A stretch of DNA of 64,000 nucleotides from Siccirubricoccus phaeus (GTDB lineage Bacteria; Pseudomonadota; Alphaproteobacteria; Acetobacterales; Acetobacteraceae). Position 1 is the first letter of the stretch, and every line of letters begins with the position of its first letter. The notes under the pieces are model-generated. The model worked only from the letters and a program-made list of their open reading frames with translations. It was not told the origin of the DNA and made no database searches. Below are positions 42,387-52,262 of this stretch, piece after piece. Both the position numbers and the translations under genes were made by a program. The stretch is from contig NZ_SRXO01000026.1 of assembly GCF_008360935.1 (NCBI RefSeq), positions 1-64,000 on the forward strand, written 5' to 3'.

Positions 42387-44351
42387 CTACTCCGCGGGCG
42401 CCTTCTGCAGCTTCGCCTCGCGCTGCATTTCCGGCGGCAGCAGAGGCAGCAGCGTCGCCAGGTCGCGTTCCGCCTTCAGCGCCAGATAGAGGGGCGGCTG
42501 TTCCGCCAGCCGCACCGTCGTCAGCCCGATATCGCCATAGACCCGCAGCAGCCCGTCCCCGATGCGCCAGAAAGCCGGGTCCACCCCTGCCCGCTCGCAC
42601 AGATCGCGGAAGCGCCAGATGGCGGAGATCGCATCCGCTCTTTCCCCCGCCGGATCACCCAGCGCCAGCCAGACGCCGTCCCGCTTCAGGAAGGCGAAGC
42701 CGGCCCTGCCATTCTCTCCGAATACCGCCCCATCCGCCTCGGCCGGGGCCAGGGCGCCAAGTTCGGTCAGCCGCGTCCGCATCGCCGCACCCCAGGGCAA
42801 CGGGGCGATGCGCGCCGGACGCAGCAGCCGCACCATGCCGGCCAGCAGCAGCACCCCGGTCAGCCCCACGGTGAAGCGCAGCGAATCCGGCGCCAGCCGG
42901 GAGAACACCACCTGCCACCAGCTTTCATTGGAAACCCGCCCGCCATAGGCGACCAGTGCCAGGGTGATGCCGCAGACCGCGACGGCCAGCAGCGGCACCA
43001 GCGTCTCCGCCGAAAGCGGTTCCCGGATCAGCCGGCTGTCCCGGTAGAAGGCGCTGCGCAAACTGGCCAGCAGGGCGGTGAGCAGCAGGAAGGGGCCCCA
43101 GAGCCACCATTCCTCCCCGCGCACCCAGGCGATGGCGGCGCCGTTCAGCAGCAGGATGAGCGTCAGGCTCCAGGCGATGGTCAGCCGCCGCAGCAGGCCG
43201 AAGGCCATGACCAGCAGCAGGGAGCCGACGATGGAGGCGGCGAAATGCGAAACGAGGGCCGCCACATGCCCGGCCCAGAGCTCGATGATCGTCCCCCGCG
43301 TCGGCAGCGCGCCGAGGAAGATCAGCAGCGCGCCGGCCAGCGCCACCAGGGAGGCGAGCGCCGGCACCTCCAGCGCATCCGTGCCCGTGCCGATCGCGGT
43401 CAGCCTTTGCAGCATGGCGCGGCGCTGGCCGATCTCGAAGCCGACGAAGAGCGCGCCGGCGATGAAGAGCGGCAGGATGTAGTAGTAGAGCCGGAAGACG
43501 AAGAGTGCGCCGATCACCTCCGGCGCCGGCAGGTAGGGCTGCAGCCCGAGCAGGATGGCGCCGTCGAATACGCCGATGCCGCCCGGCACATGCGCGAGGA
43601 TCCCGGCGGCATAGGCGGCCAGGTAGATGCCGACGAAGCGGATGAAGGTCAGCCCCTCCGCCTCCGGCAGCAGGATGTAGAAGATGCCGGCGGTGACGGC
43701 GACATCGACGGTGGCGAGCAGCGCCTGCGCCAGCGCCATGCGCGGCCGCGGCAGCTCGATCTCATGGCGGAAGATCCGCACATGCCGGAAGAATCGGCTG
43801 AGCACCACATAGGTCAGCACCACGCCCCAGAGCGGGATGGCCAGCGCCTGCAGCGCCCAATGCGGCAGATGGGTGCCGAACCAGGGTACCACCTCCGGCT
43901 CCAGCACCAGCACCAGCCCGCCAAGCGCCATGCCGCCCAGCCCGAAGGTGAGGCTGGTGAAGCCCACCACCTTGGCGATCTCGAGTGGCGTCAGCCCCCA
44001 GGCGGAGTAGAGCCGGTAGCGCACCGCGGCGCCGGAGACGGCAGCGAAGCCGAGATTATGCGCCAGCGAATAGCCGCAGAAGGAGGCAAGGAAGCTCTTG
44101 GTCCAGGAAACCGACCGCCCGGCATAGACCGAGCCGAGCTTGTCGTAGATGGCCAGCACCAGGTAGGCGAGGATTGTGCAGCCGCCCGCCAGCCAGATGG
44201 CGCGGGCCGGGATGGCGGCCATGGCGCGGCGGATATCGGCGACCGAGAGGCTGCTGAATTCCCGCTGCACCACATAGAGGGCGCCGACCAGCAGCAGCAG
44301 GCCGAAGACCGCCGCCCCATGGCGCCTCAGCCAGCCCAGCGCGCCGGTCAC
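42387..44351 (-). CDS. mprF: MprF-like phosphatidylglycerol flippase/synthase with a shortened catalytic domain
   Basis: 654 residues from GTG 44351 (GTGA overlap with the lysS stop). The N-terminal UPF0104 flippase domain spans residues 8-320 ([45 protein letters not shown]), then six or so further membrane helices to about 530. The C-terminal DUF2156 synthase domain starts at [22 protein letters not shown] but ends about 125 residues later, whereas full MprF proteins (about 840-880) have some 200 more. Lysyl- or alanyl-lipid synthesis may therefore be lost. Coupling to lysS fits a lysyl-tRNA-dependent ancestor. Confidence 0.85.
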   Translation of the reverse strand: MTGALGWLRRHGAAVFGLLLLVGALYVVQREFSSLSVADIRRAMAAIPARAIWLAGGCTILAYLVLAIYDKLGSVYAGRSVSWTKSFLASFCGYSLAHNLGFAAVSGAAVRYRLYSAWGLTPLEIAKVVGFTSLTFGLGGMALGGLVLVLEPEVVPWFGTHLPHWALQALAIPLWGVVLTYVVLSRFFRHVRIFRHEIELPRPRMALAQALLATVDVAVTAGIFYILLPEAEGLTFIRFVGIYLAAYAAGILAHVPGGIGVFDGAILLGLQPYLPAPEVIGALFVFRLYYYILPLFIAGALFVGFEIGQRRAMLQRLTAIGTGTDALEVPALASLVALAGALLIFLGALPTRGTIIELWAGHVAALVSHFAASIVGSLLLVMAFGLLRRLTIAWSLTLILLLNGAAIAWVRGEEWWLWGPFLLLTALLASLRSAFYRDSRLIREPLSAETLVPLLAVAVCGITLALVAYGGRVSNESWWQVVFSRLAPDSLRFTVGLTGVLLLAGMVRLLRPARIAPLPWGAAMRTRLTELGALAPAEADGAVFGENGRAGFAFLKRDGVWLALGDPAGERADAISAIWRFRDLCERAGVDPAFWRIGDGLLRVYGDIGLTTVRLAEQPPLYLALKAERDLATLLPLLPPEMQREAKLQKAPAE

Positions 44352-45916
44352 GCCGCGCCGGCCTCCCGCGCCAGGGCAGTCTCCACCAGCCCGATGGTGC
44401 CGGCGATGCCGTAGAGGGCGACGAAGCCGCCGAAGCGCGGGCCTTCCTGCTGCCCCAGCAGCACCTGGTAGAGGCAGCCGAACCAATCCCGCAGATTGGC
44501 GAAGGCGTGGCGCTTGCCGATTTCGAAGACCTGGTTCTGGATCATCTCCGCATCGGCATCCGCCGGCAGGCTGCGCAGCACCTGTAGCAGATCCTCGAGT
44601 GCTGCGCGTTCCATGGCGCTCGGCGCGCGGTACTGCTTCGTTGGGGCGACGAAATCGCGATAGTAGGAAACGGCATGCTCGGCCAGCCGGGCCAGCATGG
44701 GGTGGCTGTCCGGCGTCACGCCCGGGGCGTAGCGACGAATAAAACCCCAGAGGATCTCCGGCCCCTCCGCATTCACCACGCTGGCGAGATTCAGCAGCAT
44801 GGCGAAGGAGATGGGCGAGCCAGGGTCGTTGCTGCTGCCGTTGTGGATGTGGAAGGCGGGGTTGGTCGGCTCCGGCTGCGCCTTCAGCTTCTCCAGATTG
44901 GCAAGGTATTCATCCACCGCGCGGGGAATGACGTCGAAGAACAGCCGCTTCGCCCGCTGCGGCGCGGCGTACATGAATTGCGCCAGGCTCTCCGGCGGGG
45001 CGTAGCGCAGCCATTCCTCGATGGTCAGGCCATTGCCCTTGGACTTGCTGATCTTCTGCCCCTGCTCGTCCAGGAACAGCTCATAGGTGAAGCCCACGGG
45101 CGGCGTGCCGCCGAGGACACGGCAGATGGCCGAGGAAAGCTTCACGCTGTCGATCAGGTCCTTGCCGGACATCTCGTAATCCACGCCGAGGGCGTACCAG
45201 CGCAGCGCCCAATCCGCCTTCCACTGCGCCTTGCAATGCCCGCCGGTGATGCGCGTGCCATGCCGCTTGCCGGTCGCGGGGTCCAGCCAGACCAGCAGGT
45301 CGCCCGCCGGCCGCACCTCCTCCATCGGCACCTGCATCACCACGCCGGTCTCCGGGTGGATGGGCAGGAAGGGGGAATAGGTGGCGCGGCGCTCCGGCCC
45401 CAGGGTGGGCAGGATCACCCGCCGCACCTCCTCATGCCGCTCCGCCATGCGCAGCAGGGCGGCGTCGAAGCGGCCGCCCTTGTAGTAGTCGGTGGCGGAA
45501 GCGAATTCGTACTGGAAGCCGAATTCATCGAGGAAGGCCTGCAGCCGCGCATTGTTGTGCGCGCCGAAGGAAGAATGGGTGCCGAAGGGGTCCGGGATGG
45601 CGGTCAGCGACTTGCCCAGATGCTGCGCCAGCATCTCCTTGTTCGGGACATTGTCCGGGACCTTGCGCAGCCCATCCATGTCGTCGCTGAAGGCGATGAG
45701 GCGGGCAGGCAGGCCGGTCATCCGCTCGAAGGCGCGGCGGACCCAGGTGGTGCGCGCCACCTCCCCGAAAGTGCCGATATGCGGCAGGCCGGAAGGGCCG
45801 TAGCCGGTCTCGAACAGCGCCGCGGGCTTCGGCGCCGCCGCCAGGCGATCGGCGACCTTGGCGGCTTCCTCGAAAGGCCAGGCCTTGACGGTGCGGAGAG
45901 TGGGGTCGGCGCTCAT
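44348..45916 (-). CDS. lysS: Class I lysyl-tRNA synthetase
   Basis: Charges tRNA-Lys; the class I (LysK-type) form typical of alphaproteobacteria and archaea. 522 residues from ATG 45916. The HIGH motif is HIGT at residues 46-49 in [12 protein letters not shown], and the KMSKS loop is KISKSKG at 288-294. [14 protein letters not shown] and the C-terminal anticodon-binding region are as expected. It lies upstream of, and is coupled to, mprF, whose enzyme class uses aminoacyl-tRNA. Confidence 0.95.
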   Translation of the reverse strand: MSADPTLRTVKAWPFEEAAKVADRLAAAPKPAALFETGYGPSGLPHIGTFGEVARTTWVRRAFERMTGLPARLIAFSDDMDGLRKVPDNVPNKEMLAQHLGKSLTAIPDPFGTHSSFGAHNNARLQAFLDEFGFQYEFASATDYYKGGRFDAALLRMAERHEEVRRVILPTLGPERRATYSPFLPIHPETGVVMQVPMEEVRPAGDLLVWLDPATGKRHGTRITGGHCKAQWKADWALRWYALGVDYEMSGKDLIDSVKLSSAICRVLGGTPPVGFTYELFLDEQGQKISKSKGNGLTIEEWLRYAPPESLAQFMYAAPQRAKRLFFDVIPRAVDEYLANLEKLKAQPEPTNPAFHIHNGSSNDPGSPISFAMLLNLASVVNAEGPEILWGFIRRYAPGVTPDSHPMLARLAEHAVSYYRDFVAPTKQYRAPSAMERAALEDLLQVLRSLPADADAEMIQNQVFEIGKRHAFANLRDWFGCLYQVLLGQQEGPRFGGFVALYGIAGTIGLVETALAREAGAA

Positions 45917-45990
45917 GCGGCAGGCATGGCAGGGGGCGGCGGCGGGGTCAACGCGGGCAGGACACCGCTGGACCGGAGGGATGCAAAATG

Positions 45991-46072
45991 CCCGGCAGCG
46001 GGGCCGAGGGGGGCGCCGCCCCCCTCCGGCTCTCCCCGCCAAAGGCCGAAAGGCCTTTGGAAACCATGAGTT
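45991..46072. repeat. GC-rich hairpin repeats upstream of dcyD
   Basis: Hairpins ggggggcgccgcccccc and caaaggccgaaaggcctttg followed by gaaaccatgagtttggcg-like sequence, the same motifs as in the gaps at 28.7 and 47.2 kb. They lie between the divergent lysS and dcyD genes, so here they cannot simply terminate converging transcripts. Confidence 0.5.
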
Positions 46073-46166
46073 TGGGCGTCGCGGGTTCGGCGGGTGCGGG
46101 GAGCCTGGTTCTGGCTTCTGCAGCGGCCTGCTAGGCTGCCGGAAAAGAGACAAGGAGACGCTGCGC

Positions 46167-47177
46167 ATGAACCTCGGCCGCTTCCCCCGCATCCGGCTCG
46201 GCCACCTGCCGACGCCGCTGGAGAAGATGGAGGCGCTGACCCGCCACCTGGGCGGGCCGCAGCTCTGGATCAAGCGGGATGACTGCACCGGGCTTTCCAC
46301 CGGCGGGAACAAGACGCGAAAGCTGGAATTCCTGATGGCGGAGGCGCTTGGCCAACAGGCGGATATCGTCATCACCCAGGGCGCCACCCAGTCCAACCAT
46401 GCGCGGCAAACGGCGGCGGCAGCGGCGAAGCTGGGGCTGGACTGCCTGATCCTGCTGGAGGACCGGACCGGCTATGCCGATCCCGCCTACAAATTCTCCG
46501 GCAATGTGCTGATGGACAGGCTGCACGGCGCCCAGATCTCCCGCCGCCCGGGCGGGGCCGATATGCAGGCGGAGATGGAGGCGGTGGCGGCGGAGCTGCG
46601 GGCCAAGGGCCGCCGGCCCTATGTCATTCCCGGCGGCGGATCGAACCCGGTGGGCGCGCTGGGCTATGTGAATGCGGCGCTGGAGCTGGTGAACCAGGCG
46701 GCGGAGATGGGGCTGCGCATCGACCGGGTGGTGCATGCCACGGGCAGCGCCGGCACCCAGGCCGGGCTGGTGGCGGGGCTGGTGGCGCTGAATTCCGGCA
46801 TTCCCGTGCTCGGCATCGGCGTCCGTGCCCCGAAGCCACGGCAGGAGGCGAATGTGCTGGCGCTGGCCGAGCGCACCGCCGCCCATCTCGGCTTGCCCGG
46901 GATCATCAGGCCGGAGCATGTGGCCGCCAATTGCGACTATGTCGGCCAGGGCTATGGCCTGCCCACCGAGGGCATGGTGGAGGCCGTGAAGCTGGTGGCG
47001 CAGAAGGAAGGAATCCTGCTGGACCCGGTCTATTCCGGCAAGGGCATGGCCGGGTTGATCGATCTGATCGGCAAGGGTGCTTTCGGCAAGGAGGAGAACA
47101 TCGTCTTCCTCCACACCGGCGGCCAGGCCGGCCTGTTCGGCTACCCGGAGGCCTTCGGCCTGCCGGCCGAGGCCTGA
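46167..47177 (+). CDS. dcyD: D-cysteine desulfhydrase / ACC-deaminase-family PLP enzyme
   Basis: Converts D-cysteine to pyruvate, ammonia and sulfide, or a related 2,3-elimination/deamination. The 336-residue protein shows [37 protein letters not shown] with the PLP-binding lysine in GGNKTRK, the [20 protein letters not shown] motif and [15 protein letters not shown] for cofactor phosphate. The ACC-deaminase relatives share these, so the exact substrate is likely but not certain. ATG 46167 follows aaggag. Confidence 0.9.
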   Translation: MNLGRFPRIRLGHLPTPLEKMEALTRHLGGPQLWIKRDDCTGLSTGGNKTRKLEFLMAEALGQQADIVITQGATQSNHARQTAAAAAKLGLDCLILLEDRTGYADPAYKFSGNVLMDRLHGAQISRRPGGADMQAEMEAVAAELRAKGRRPYVIPGGGSNPVGALGYVNAALELVNQAAEMGLRIDRVVHATGSAGTQAGLVAGLVALNSGIPVLGIGVRAPKPRQEANVLALAERTAAHLGLPGIIRPEHVAANCDYVGQGYGLPTEGMVEAVKLVAQKEGILLDPVYSGKGMAGLIDLIGKGAFGKEENIVFLHTGGQAGLFGYPEAFGLPAEA

Positions 47178-47262
47178 CTCAAGGGTTCCAGGGCCTTTCG
47201 GCCCTCGGCAGGTGGGGTTGGGCGCACTGCGCCCAACGAGGAGGGTCGCGCCGCAAGGCGCG
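47178..47262. terminator. GC-rich hairpins between convergent dcyD and VOC genes (family F)
   Basis: Consecutive stems: agggcctttcggccct, gttgggcgcactgcgcccaac and gcgccgcaaggcgc. The block is an inverted relative of 28683-28760, and starts right after the dcyD stop. Bidirectional termination is inferred. Confidence 0.55.
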
Positions 47263-47294
47263 CCTTGCGGCGGACGCCCTCCCTCGACACCGCA

Positions 47295-48140
47295 TCAGGC
47301 CATGAAGTCGATCGTGGTGTTCACCGCGGATTTCGCCGGCACCCGCAGGATGCCCGCCGCCATCGCGCCCGGGAGGCGTGCCGTCATCACGCAGCGCGCC
47401 GCCTCCGCCACATCCTTCACGCGCAGCCCCAGCAGCGCCATATAGTCCCCTCGCCCTGCCGGGTCCGGCGCGGCGTTGCCGAGTTCCGCCGCCACCGCGG
47501 CGTGCGGTGCCGCTTCCACCACCGCGTCCTTCACCTTCAGTATGACGCGCCCGTCCTCGCGCAGGGTCACCGCCTCCGCCCCGAACATCCGGCGGAATTG
47601 CGCCGCCTGGCGTTCCGGGTCCCGCACCGAGAGCAGCACGCGCGCGACGCCGGTGACGCCGTTCGGGTGCGCCTGCCATTCAGGACGCCAGACATGCTCC
47701 GGCGTCAGATGCTCACACCAGTAGAGGCGGCCGTCGAAGGCAGCGGCGCGGTCCAGCCGCACCACCTTGAACTTCGCATCGCCCTTCGTGCCGTCCGGCA
47801 GATCGACCGGGCGGTTGAAGGCTTGCGTCGGCTGCGCCGGCACGCCGTTGGCGAGCAGCCTTGCCTCCAGCGCCTCCGACTCCCCGTCCCAGGCGCGGAA
47901 GACCAGCCCGTTCAGCCCTTGCGGGAAGGGCGCGATATCCGGCCGCAGCTTGCCGCCCGGCACGTCGGTGCCCAGCAGCTCCAGGTAATCCGTGCCGAAG
48001 ACCGCCAGATGGTTGGCGGAGCCCAGGCTGTGCCTGCCCATCGGCGTCAATTGGAAGCCGAGGCGGCGGAAGGCCTCCGCCCCTTCCTGCATCCGGTCAC
48101 GGACATCGACGACGATGTGGTCGATCTGCAGCACGCCCAT
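47295..48140 (-). CDS. Glyoxalase/VOC-fold protein
   Basis: 281 residues with a vicinal-oxygen-chelate fold resembling the Glyoxalase_3 group. It shows QIDHIVVDVRDRMQEGAEAFRRLGFQLTPMGRHSLGSANHLAVFGTDYLELLG at the N-terminus, with the metal-type histidine and glutamate, and a second module from about residue 150. ATG 48140 has a gggggaagg site; TTG 48146 is in frame upstream. Last gene of the five-gene minus-strand operon; a dioxygenase, isomerase or resistance role is possible. Confidence 0.8.
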   Translation of the reverse strand: MGVLQIDHIVVDVRDRMQEGAEAFRRLGFQLTPMGRHSLGSANHLAVFGTDYLELLGTDVPGGKLRPDIAPFPQGLNGLVFRAWDGESEALEARLLANGVPAQPTQAFNRPVDLPDGTKGDAKFKVVRLDRAAAFDGRLYWCEHLTPEHVWRPEWQAHPNGVTGVARVLLSVRDPERQAAQFRRMFGAEAVTLREDGRVILKVKDAVVEAAPHAAVAAELGNAAPDPAGRGDYMALLGLRVKDVAEAARCVMTARLPGAMAAGILRVPAKSAVNTTIDFMA

Positions 48141-48142
48141 GC

Positions 48143-49132
48143 TCAAGCCTTCCCCCTTGTGTAGAGCCCGGCGGCTTCCGCGACCTGGGCCATCATGGCG
48201 ACGAAGAGTTCCAGCGTCGGCGCCGCCACGCCCTTCTCCCGTGCCAGGCGCAGCGGCGCCTGGAACAGCGAGTCCACCTCCATCGGCCGCCCCGCTTCCA
48301 GATCCTGCAGGATGGAAGGCTTGTGCGGCAGGCTGGCGGACAGCGCGATGCGATCCTCCGCCGTGCCGGAGACCGGCCTTCCATGCGCGGCAGCGATGGC
48401 CATGCCTTCCGCCACCAGCCGCGTGCAGGCGGTGCGCAGCGCGGGGTCCGAGAGCATATCCTGCATATGCCGCCGCACCAGCACGCAGGCAGGGCCGGAG
48501 GAGAGGTTGTTCAGCAGCTTCCCCCAGACGTCGCTGCGGATGTCCTCGCTGACCGCGCAGGCCAGGCCGCCCTGCTTGCAGAGGCGGGCCAGCGCCAAGG
48601 CGCGGTCGCTCACCTTTCCGTCAGGCTCGCCGAGGATCAACTTGCTCGTGCGGCTGGTCACTTCGACGATACCGGGCGCCTTCACATTGCAGGCAGAATA
48701 GATCACGCCGCCGATGGCACGCTCAGGCCCGACGGCGTTCCACACCACGTCGCCGGGATCGGCTTCCGGCATGCGGCGCCCTTCCTCCGGCCCGCCATGG
48801 GCGTGGAAATACCACCAGGGGATGCCGTTGGTGACGAAGGCCACCGGCGTCTCCTTCCCCAGCAGCGGCGCGATGGCGGCGGCGACGGAAGGCAGCGCAG
48901 GCACCTTGGTACAGACCAGCACGGCATCCTGCTCGCCCAGCGCGGCGGGGTCGGAGGCCGCGCGGGGATGCACATGCATCTCCTTGTCTGCCGCCAGCAC
49001 GCGCAACCCGTTGGCGCGGATCGCCTCGAGCTGCGCGCCGCGGGCGACGACCGACACTTCCGCCCCGCCGCTGGCCAGCCGTCCCGCCAAATGGCCGCCG
49101 ATGGCGCCGGCGCCGAAGACACAGACCCTCAC
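48143..49132 (-). CDS. Ketopantoate reductase-family (PanE/ApbA) dehydrogenase, paralogue 1
   Basis: 329 residues. The N-terminal NADP-binding Rossmann motif VCVFGAGAIGGHLAGRLASGG is followed by the family's VLVCTKVPALPSVAAAI and the C-terminal helical domain with the catalytic-type lysine region SDVWGKLLNNLSSGPACVL. It starts at GTG 49132, overlapping the previous stop. It is a tandem paralogue of the next gene and sits in a catabolic operon with amidohydrolases, so it probably acts on a different 2-oxo/hydroxy acid than pantoate. Confidence 0.85.
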   Translation of the reverse strand: MRVCVFGAGAIGGHLAGRLASGGAEVSVVARGAQLEAIRANGLRVLAADKEMHVHPRAASDPAALGEQDAVLVCTKVPALPSVAAAIAPLLGKETPVAFVTNGIPWWYFHAHGGPEEGRRMPEADPGDVVWNAVGPERAIGGVIYSACNVKAPGIVEVTSRTSKLILGEPDGKVSDRALALARLCKQGGLACAVSEDIRSDVWGKLLNNLSSGPACVLVRRHMQDMLSDPALRTACTRLVAEGMAIAAAHGRPVSGTAEDRIALSASLPHKPSILQDLEAGRPMEVDSLFQAPLRLAREKGVAAPTLELFVAMMAQVAEAAGLYTRGKA

Positions 49133-50124
49133 GCCCCCACCCCTTCCGGCAGGGCGTAAAGCCCGGCGGAAATCGCCGCGCGCGTTGCCAGCGCGACGAT
49201 GCGCTCCAGATTCGGCACCGCCACGCCATTGGCCTGCGCGATGTGCAGCGGCGCGCGGAACATGGTCGCGACTTCCATGGATTTCCCCGCTTCCAGATCC
49301 TGGAGGATGGAAGGCTTGTGGGCCAGCTTCGCCGAGCGCGCGATGCGTGCATCCGGCGCGTCCCCCGGAATCTCGACGCCTTCTGAGGCGGCGATGGCCG
49401 TCACCTCCCGCATCATCTCCACTGCCAGGCTGCGCACGGCGGGGCTGCTCAGCACATCGGCCATGCCGGCGCGGCCGAGGATGCAGAGCGGGCCGGAGAC
49501 GAGGTTGCCCATCAGCTTGGTCCAGATCGCCTTGCGGATATCCGGCACCACCGGCGCCGGCAGCCCGCCCGCGGCGATCGCCGCGCCCAGCACCTCCACC
49601 CGCGGCGTCAGGCTGCCATCCGGCTCGCCCAGGATGACGCGGCCATCGGCGGTTTCCACATGCACCACGCCGGGCTCCACCACCTCGCAGGCCGAATAGA
49701 CCACGCCGCCGATGGTGCGGTTCACGCCGATGGCGCTGCGCACCGCATTGCCGGGGTCGAGCTCCGGCAGGATTTCACCTTCGCGCGGGGTGCGGTCGCG
49801 ATACCACCAGGGGATGCCGTTCATCACGAAGGCGACGGGCGTCTCCTTCCCCAGTAGCGGCGCGATGCTGGCGGCGACGGAAGGCAGCGCCGGCGATTTG
49901 GTGGTGACGATGACGTAGTCCTGCGGCCCCAGCTCCGCCGGCGTCGCCGCTGCGCGGGGCCTGCTGTGCAGCGTGCCGTCCGGCGCGTGCATGGTCAGCC
50001 CCTTCGTCCGGATCGCCTCCAGGATGGCGCCGCGGGCGAGGACGGAGACCTCCGCGCCACCCTTGGCGAGGCGCGCGGCGATGACGCCGCCGATCGCGCC
50101 GACGCCGAAGATGCAGACCTTCAT
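49129..50124 (-). CDS. Ketopantoate reductase-family (PanE/ApbA) dehydrogenase, paralogue 2
   Basis: 331 residues from ATG 50124. It shows VCIFGVGAIGGVIAARLAKGG, VIVTTKSPALPSVAASIAPLLGKETPVAFVMNGIPWWY and the catalytic-domain block IRKAIWTKLMGNLVSGPLCIL. It matches the neighbouring paralogue throughout (GKETPVAFV.NGIPWWY, HKPSILQDLEAG), so the pair arose by tandem duplication. The start overlaps the creatininase stop by 4 bp. Two related dehydrogenases may handle successive or enantiomeric substrates. Confidence 0.85.
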   Translation of the reverse strand: MKVCIFGVGAIGGVIAARLAKGGAEVSVLARGAILEAIRTKGLTMHAPDGTLHSRPRAAATPAELGPQDYVIVTTKSPALPSVAASIAPLLGKETPVAFVMNGIPWWYRDRTPREGEILPELDPGNAVRSAIGVNRTIGGVVYSACEVVEPGVVHVETADGRVILGEPDGSLTPRVEVLGAAIAAGGLPAPVVPDIRKAIWTKLMGNLVSGPLCILGRAGMADVLSSPAVRSLAVEMMREVTAIAASEGVEIPGDAPDARIARSAKLAHKPSILQDLEAGKSMEVATMFRAPLHIAQANGVAVPNLERIVALATRAAISAGLYALPEGVGA

Positions 50125-50909
50125 GCCACATGCTCCTTCAGCCGCGCCAGCATGGCGGCGCCGGCGGTGGTGATGCGTTCCACGATGCGCGCGCCATGCG
50201 CGGCATTGCCCGGACGGCTGTCGGCGCAGGCGACGCCGCCCGGTGCCACCTCCTCCACCTCGGTCGGCAGGGTGAAGGCGACGCCCTCGATCTTCACCGT
50301 GGCGAAATCCGCGACCGGCAGGCCGTAGATCGGCGGCACCGCTTCCCGCTCCCGCGCTTTCTCCGGCCTGCACAGCTCCGGCCGCAGATGCTGCGCCACG
50401 GACCACACCGGATCGCCGCCATGGCCGAAGCTTGCCGCCGCGCCGCCGAATTCCTGGTGCAGCGCGCCGGCGACGCGCCAGAGATGCAGCACCGGCAGGC
50501 GCAGCTCGTATTTCCGCCGCAGCACCCGCATCGCCGCATCCACCGGAGCGATGGAGCCGGCATGGCCGTTGACCAGCAGGATACGCCGCGCGCCGGTGCG
50601 GATGAGGTTGTCGCACACCTCCTCCACCACCGCCTGCAGCGTCGCCGGCGTCAGCACGATGCCGCCCGGGACGAACGAGAAAAAATCCTCGCCGCCGAAG
50701 GGGATGGGCGGCAGCACCAGCGCATCCGTTCCTGCGGCGCCGGCAGCTTCGGCGATACGCAGCGCGATCTCCTCCGCCAGCAGGAAATCGCCCATCGGCG
50801 CCTGCGGCCCATGCGTCTCCAGGCTGCCCAGCGGCAGCAGCACGGCGGCGCCTGCGGCCAGGCGCGCGGCCACGTCCGGCGCCGTCAGCTCGGCGATGCG
50901 CCGGCTCAC
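50121..50909 (-). CDS. Creatininase-family amidohydrolase
   Basis: 262 residues of the creatininase/FAPy-deformylase family of metal-dependent cyclic-amide hydrolases. The metal-binding motif LPLGSLETHGPQAPMGDFLLAEEIA (Glu, His, Asp) is near residue 25. GGIVLTPATLQAVVEEV, LLVNGHAGS and the SFGHGGDPVWS glutamate/histidine region follow. It starts at GTG 50909, overlapping the M20 gene's stop. Its substrate might be a lactam or hydantoin-like compound imported by the divergent TTT system; this is inference. Confidence 0.87.
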   Translation of the reverse strand: MSRRIAELTAPDVAARLAAGAAVLLPLGSLETHGPQAPMGDFLLAEEIALRIAEAAGAAGTDALVLPPIPFGGEDFFSFVPGGIVLTPATLQAVVEEVCDNLIRTGARRILLVNGHAGSIAPVDAAMRVLRRKYELRLPVLHLWRVAGALHQEFGGAAASFGHGGDPVWSVAQHLRPELCRPEKAREREAVPPIYGLPVADFATVKIEGVAFTLPTEVEEVAPGGVACADSRPGNAAHGARIVERITTAGAAMLARLKEHVA

Positions 50910-52090
50910 GAGAGGATCTCCAGCGCGATGCGCGACAGCGCCTGCACGCCGAGCCCGATGCAGCGCTCATCCGGCTGGTAGCCGGCATTGTGCAGATGGT
51001 CGTTGCGCCCCGGCGCGCCGCTGCCGATGCGGAGCTGGAAGGCCGGCACGCGCTCCGCGAATTCCGCGAAATCCTCGGCGCCCATGCTGGGCTTGCCTTC
51101 CGCCACCACTTCCCCGAATTGCGCGCGCACGGCGGAAACGGCCGGATCCAGTACGCTGTCCGCATTGATCAGCGGCGGCACGCCGCGGCGGTAATTCAGG
51201 TGGCAGGTGACGCGGTGCATCGCCTCCAGCCCTGCCGCCAGCCGCTTCAGCGCGGCTTCCGCCGTATCGCGCGCCTCCACGCTCAGCGTGCGCACCGTGC
51301 CGCGCAGCTCGACGCTTTCCGGGATGATGTTGGGCGCGGTGCCGCCATGGATCATGCCGATGGTGACGACGGCCGGGTGCAGCGGGTCGATCTCGCGGCT
51401 CACCACGGTCTGCGCATTGGCGACGAAGGCGCTGGCGGCGACGATCGGGTCGATCGCATCCTCCGGATGCGCGGCATGGCCGCTGCGGCCCTGCACCACC
51501 AGGTCGAAGCGGTCCGCCGCGGCCAGCGTGGCACCGCGGACATAGCCGAATTCGCCGACCGGCATGTCCGGGATGTTGTGGAAGCCCACTGCCATGTCCA
51601 CGCCTTCCAGCACGCCATCCGCCACCATGGCGGCAGCGCCGCCCAGCGCCTCCTCGGCCGGCTGGAACACCAGCACCACCCGTCCGGCAAGCTGCGGCGC
51701 CAGCGCCTGCAGCACCTCCGCCACGCCGAGCAGCGTGGTGGTGTGGATGTCATGGCCGCAGGCATGCATCTTCCCGTCCACCGTGCTGGCGAAGGGCAGC
51801 CCCGTCGCCTCATGGATCGGCAGCGCGTCCATGTCGGCGCGGAGGGCGAGCGTCGGGCCCGGCCGCCCGCCTGCGATCACGCCGACGACACCGGTCTTGC
51901 CGATGCCCGTGCGGTGCGCGATGCCCATGCGCGCCAGCTCGGCGGCGACGATGCCGGCCGTCCGCACCTCCTCGAAGGCCAGCTCCGGATGGGCGTGGAT
52001 GTCGCGGCGGATGGCGATGAGCTGCGGCTCCAGCGCCTCGGTCGCGACGCGGATGCGGGTTTCAGGGTCGTTCAGCAGGCGGTCGGCCAT
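50906..52090 (-). CDS. M20-family amidohydrolase (hippurate hydrolase-like)
   Basis: 394 residues. Dinuclear-metal motifs of M20D peptidases are present: RADMDALPI, HACGHDIHTTTLLGVAEVL, QPAEEALGGAAAMVADG, and the C-terminal GAEDFAEFAERVPAFQLRIG. RRDIHAHPELAFEE opens the protein, as in hippurate and N-acyl-amino-acid hydrolases. First gene of the five-gene operon with 4-bp overlaps through the next three genes; divergent from the TTT transporter genes. Confidence 0.9.
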   Translation of the reverse strand: MADRLLNDPETRIRVATEALEPQLIAIRRDIHAHPELAFEEVRTAGIVAAELARMGIAHRTGIGKTGVVGVIAGGRPGPTLALRADMDALPIHEATGLPFASTVDGKMHACGHDIHTTTLLGVAEVLQALAPQLAGRVVLVFQPAEEALGGAAAMVADGVLEGVDMAVGFHNIPDMPVGEFGYVRGATLAAADRFDLVVQGRSGHAAHPEDAIDPIVAASAFVANAQTVVSREIDPLHPAVVTIGMIHGGTAPNIIPESVELRGTVRTLSVEARDTAEAALKRLAAGLEAMHRVTCHLNYRRGVPPLINADSVLDPAVSAVRAQFGEVVAEGKPSMGAEDFAEFAERVPAFQLRIGSGAPGRNDHLHNAGYQPDERCIGLGVQALSRIALEILS

Positions 52091-52262
52091 GGCATGTCCT
52101 GCGCGGGAGATCGGGCGGCGAGGATTACGGGAAGCCTACACGGACACAAGAGCCGGAATGTCGCAGCGCAACAAAGCCTTGCGGTGCCTTGAACGATGCG
52201 CCGCCGCTTGCCCGGTGGGACAATCCCATGCCATAGGACCGGCACATCCGACCGGGGGGAAG

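Noticed and set aside
42241-44351. mprF split by phage insertion
   Set aside because: The missing C-terminal half is not found at the other edge of the phage-type cluster near bioY, so insertion into mprF is not supported.
42372-44414. Plus-strand open frame opposite mprF (680 codons)
   Set aside because: Gln/Arg/Gly-rich shadow frame without recognisable domains.
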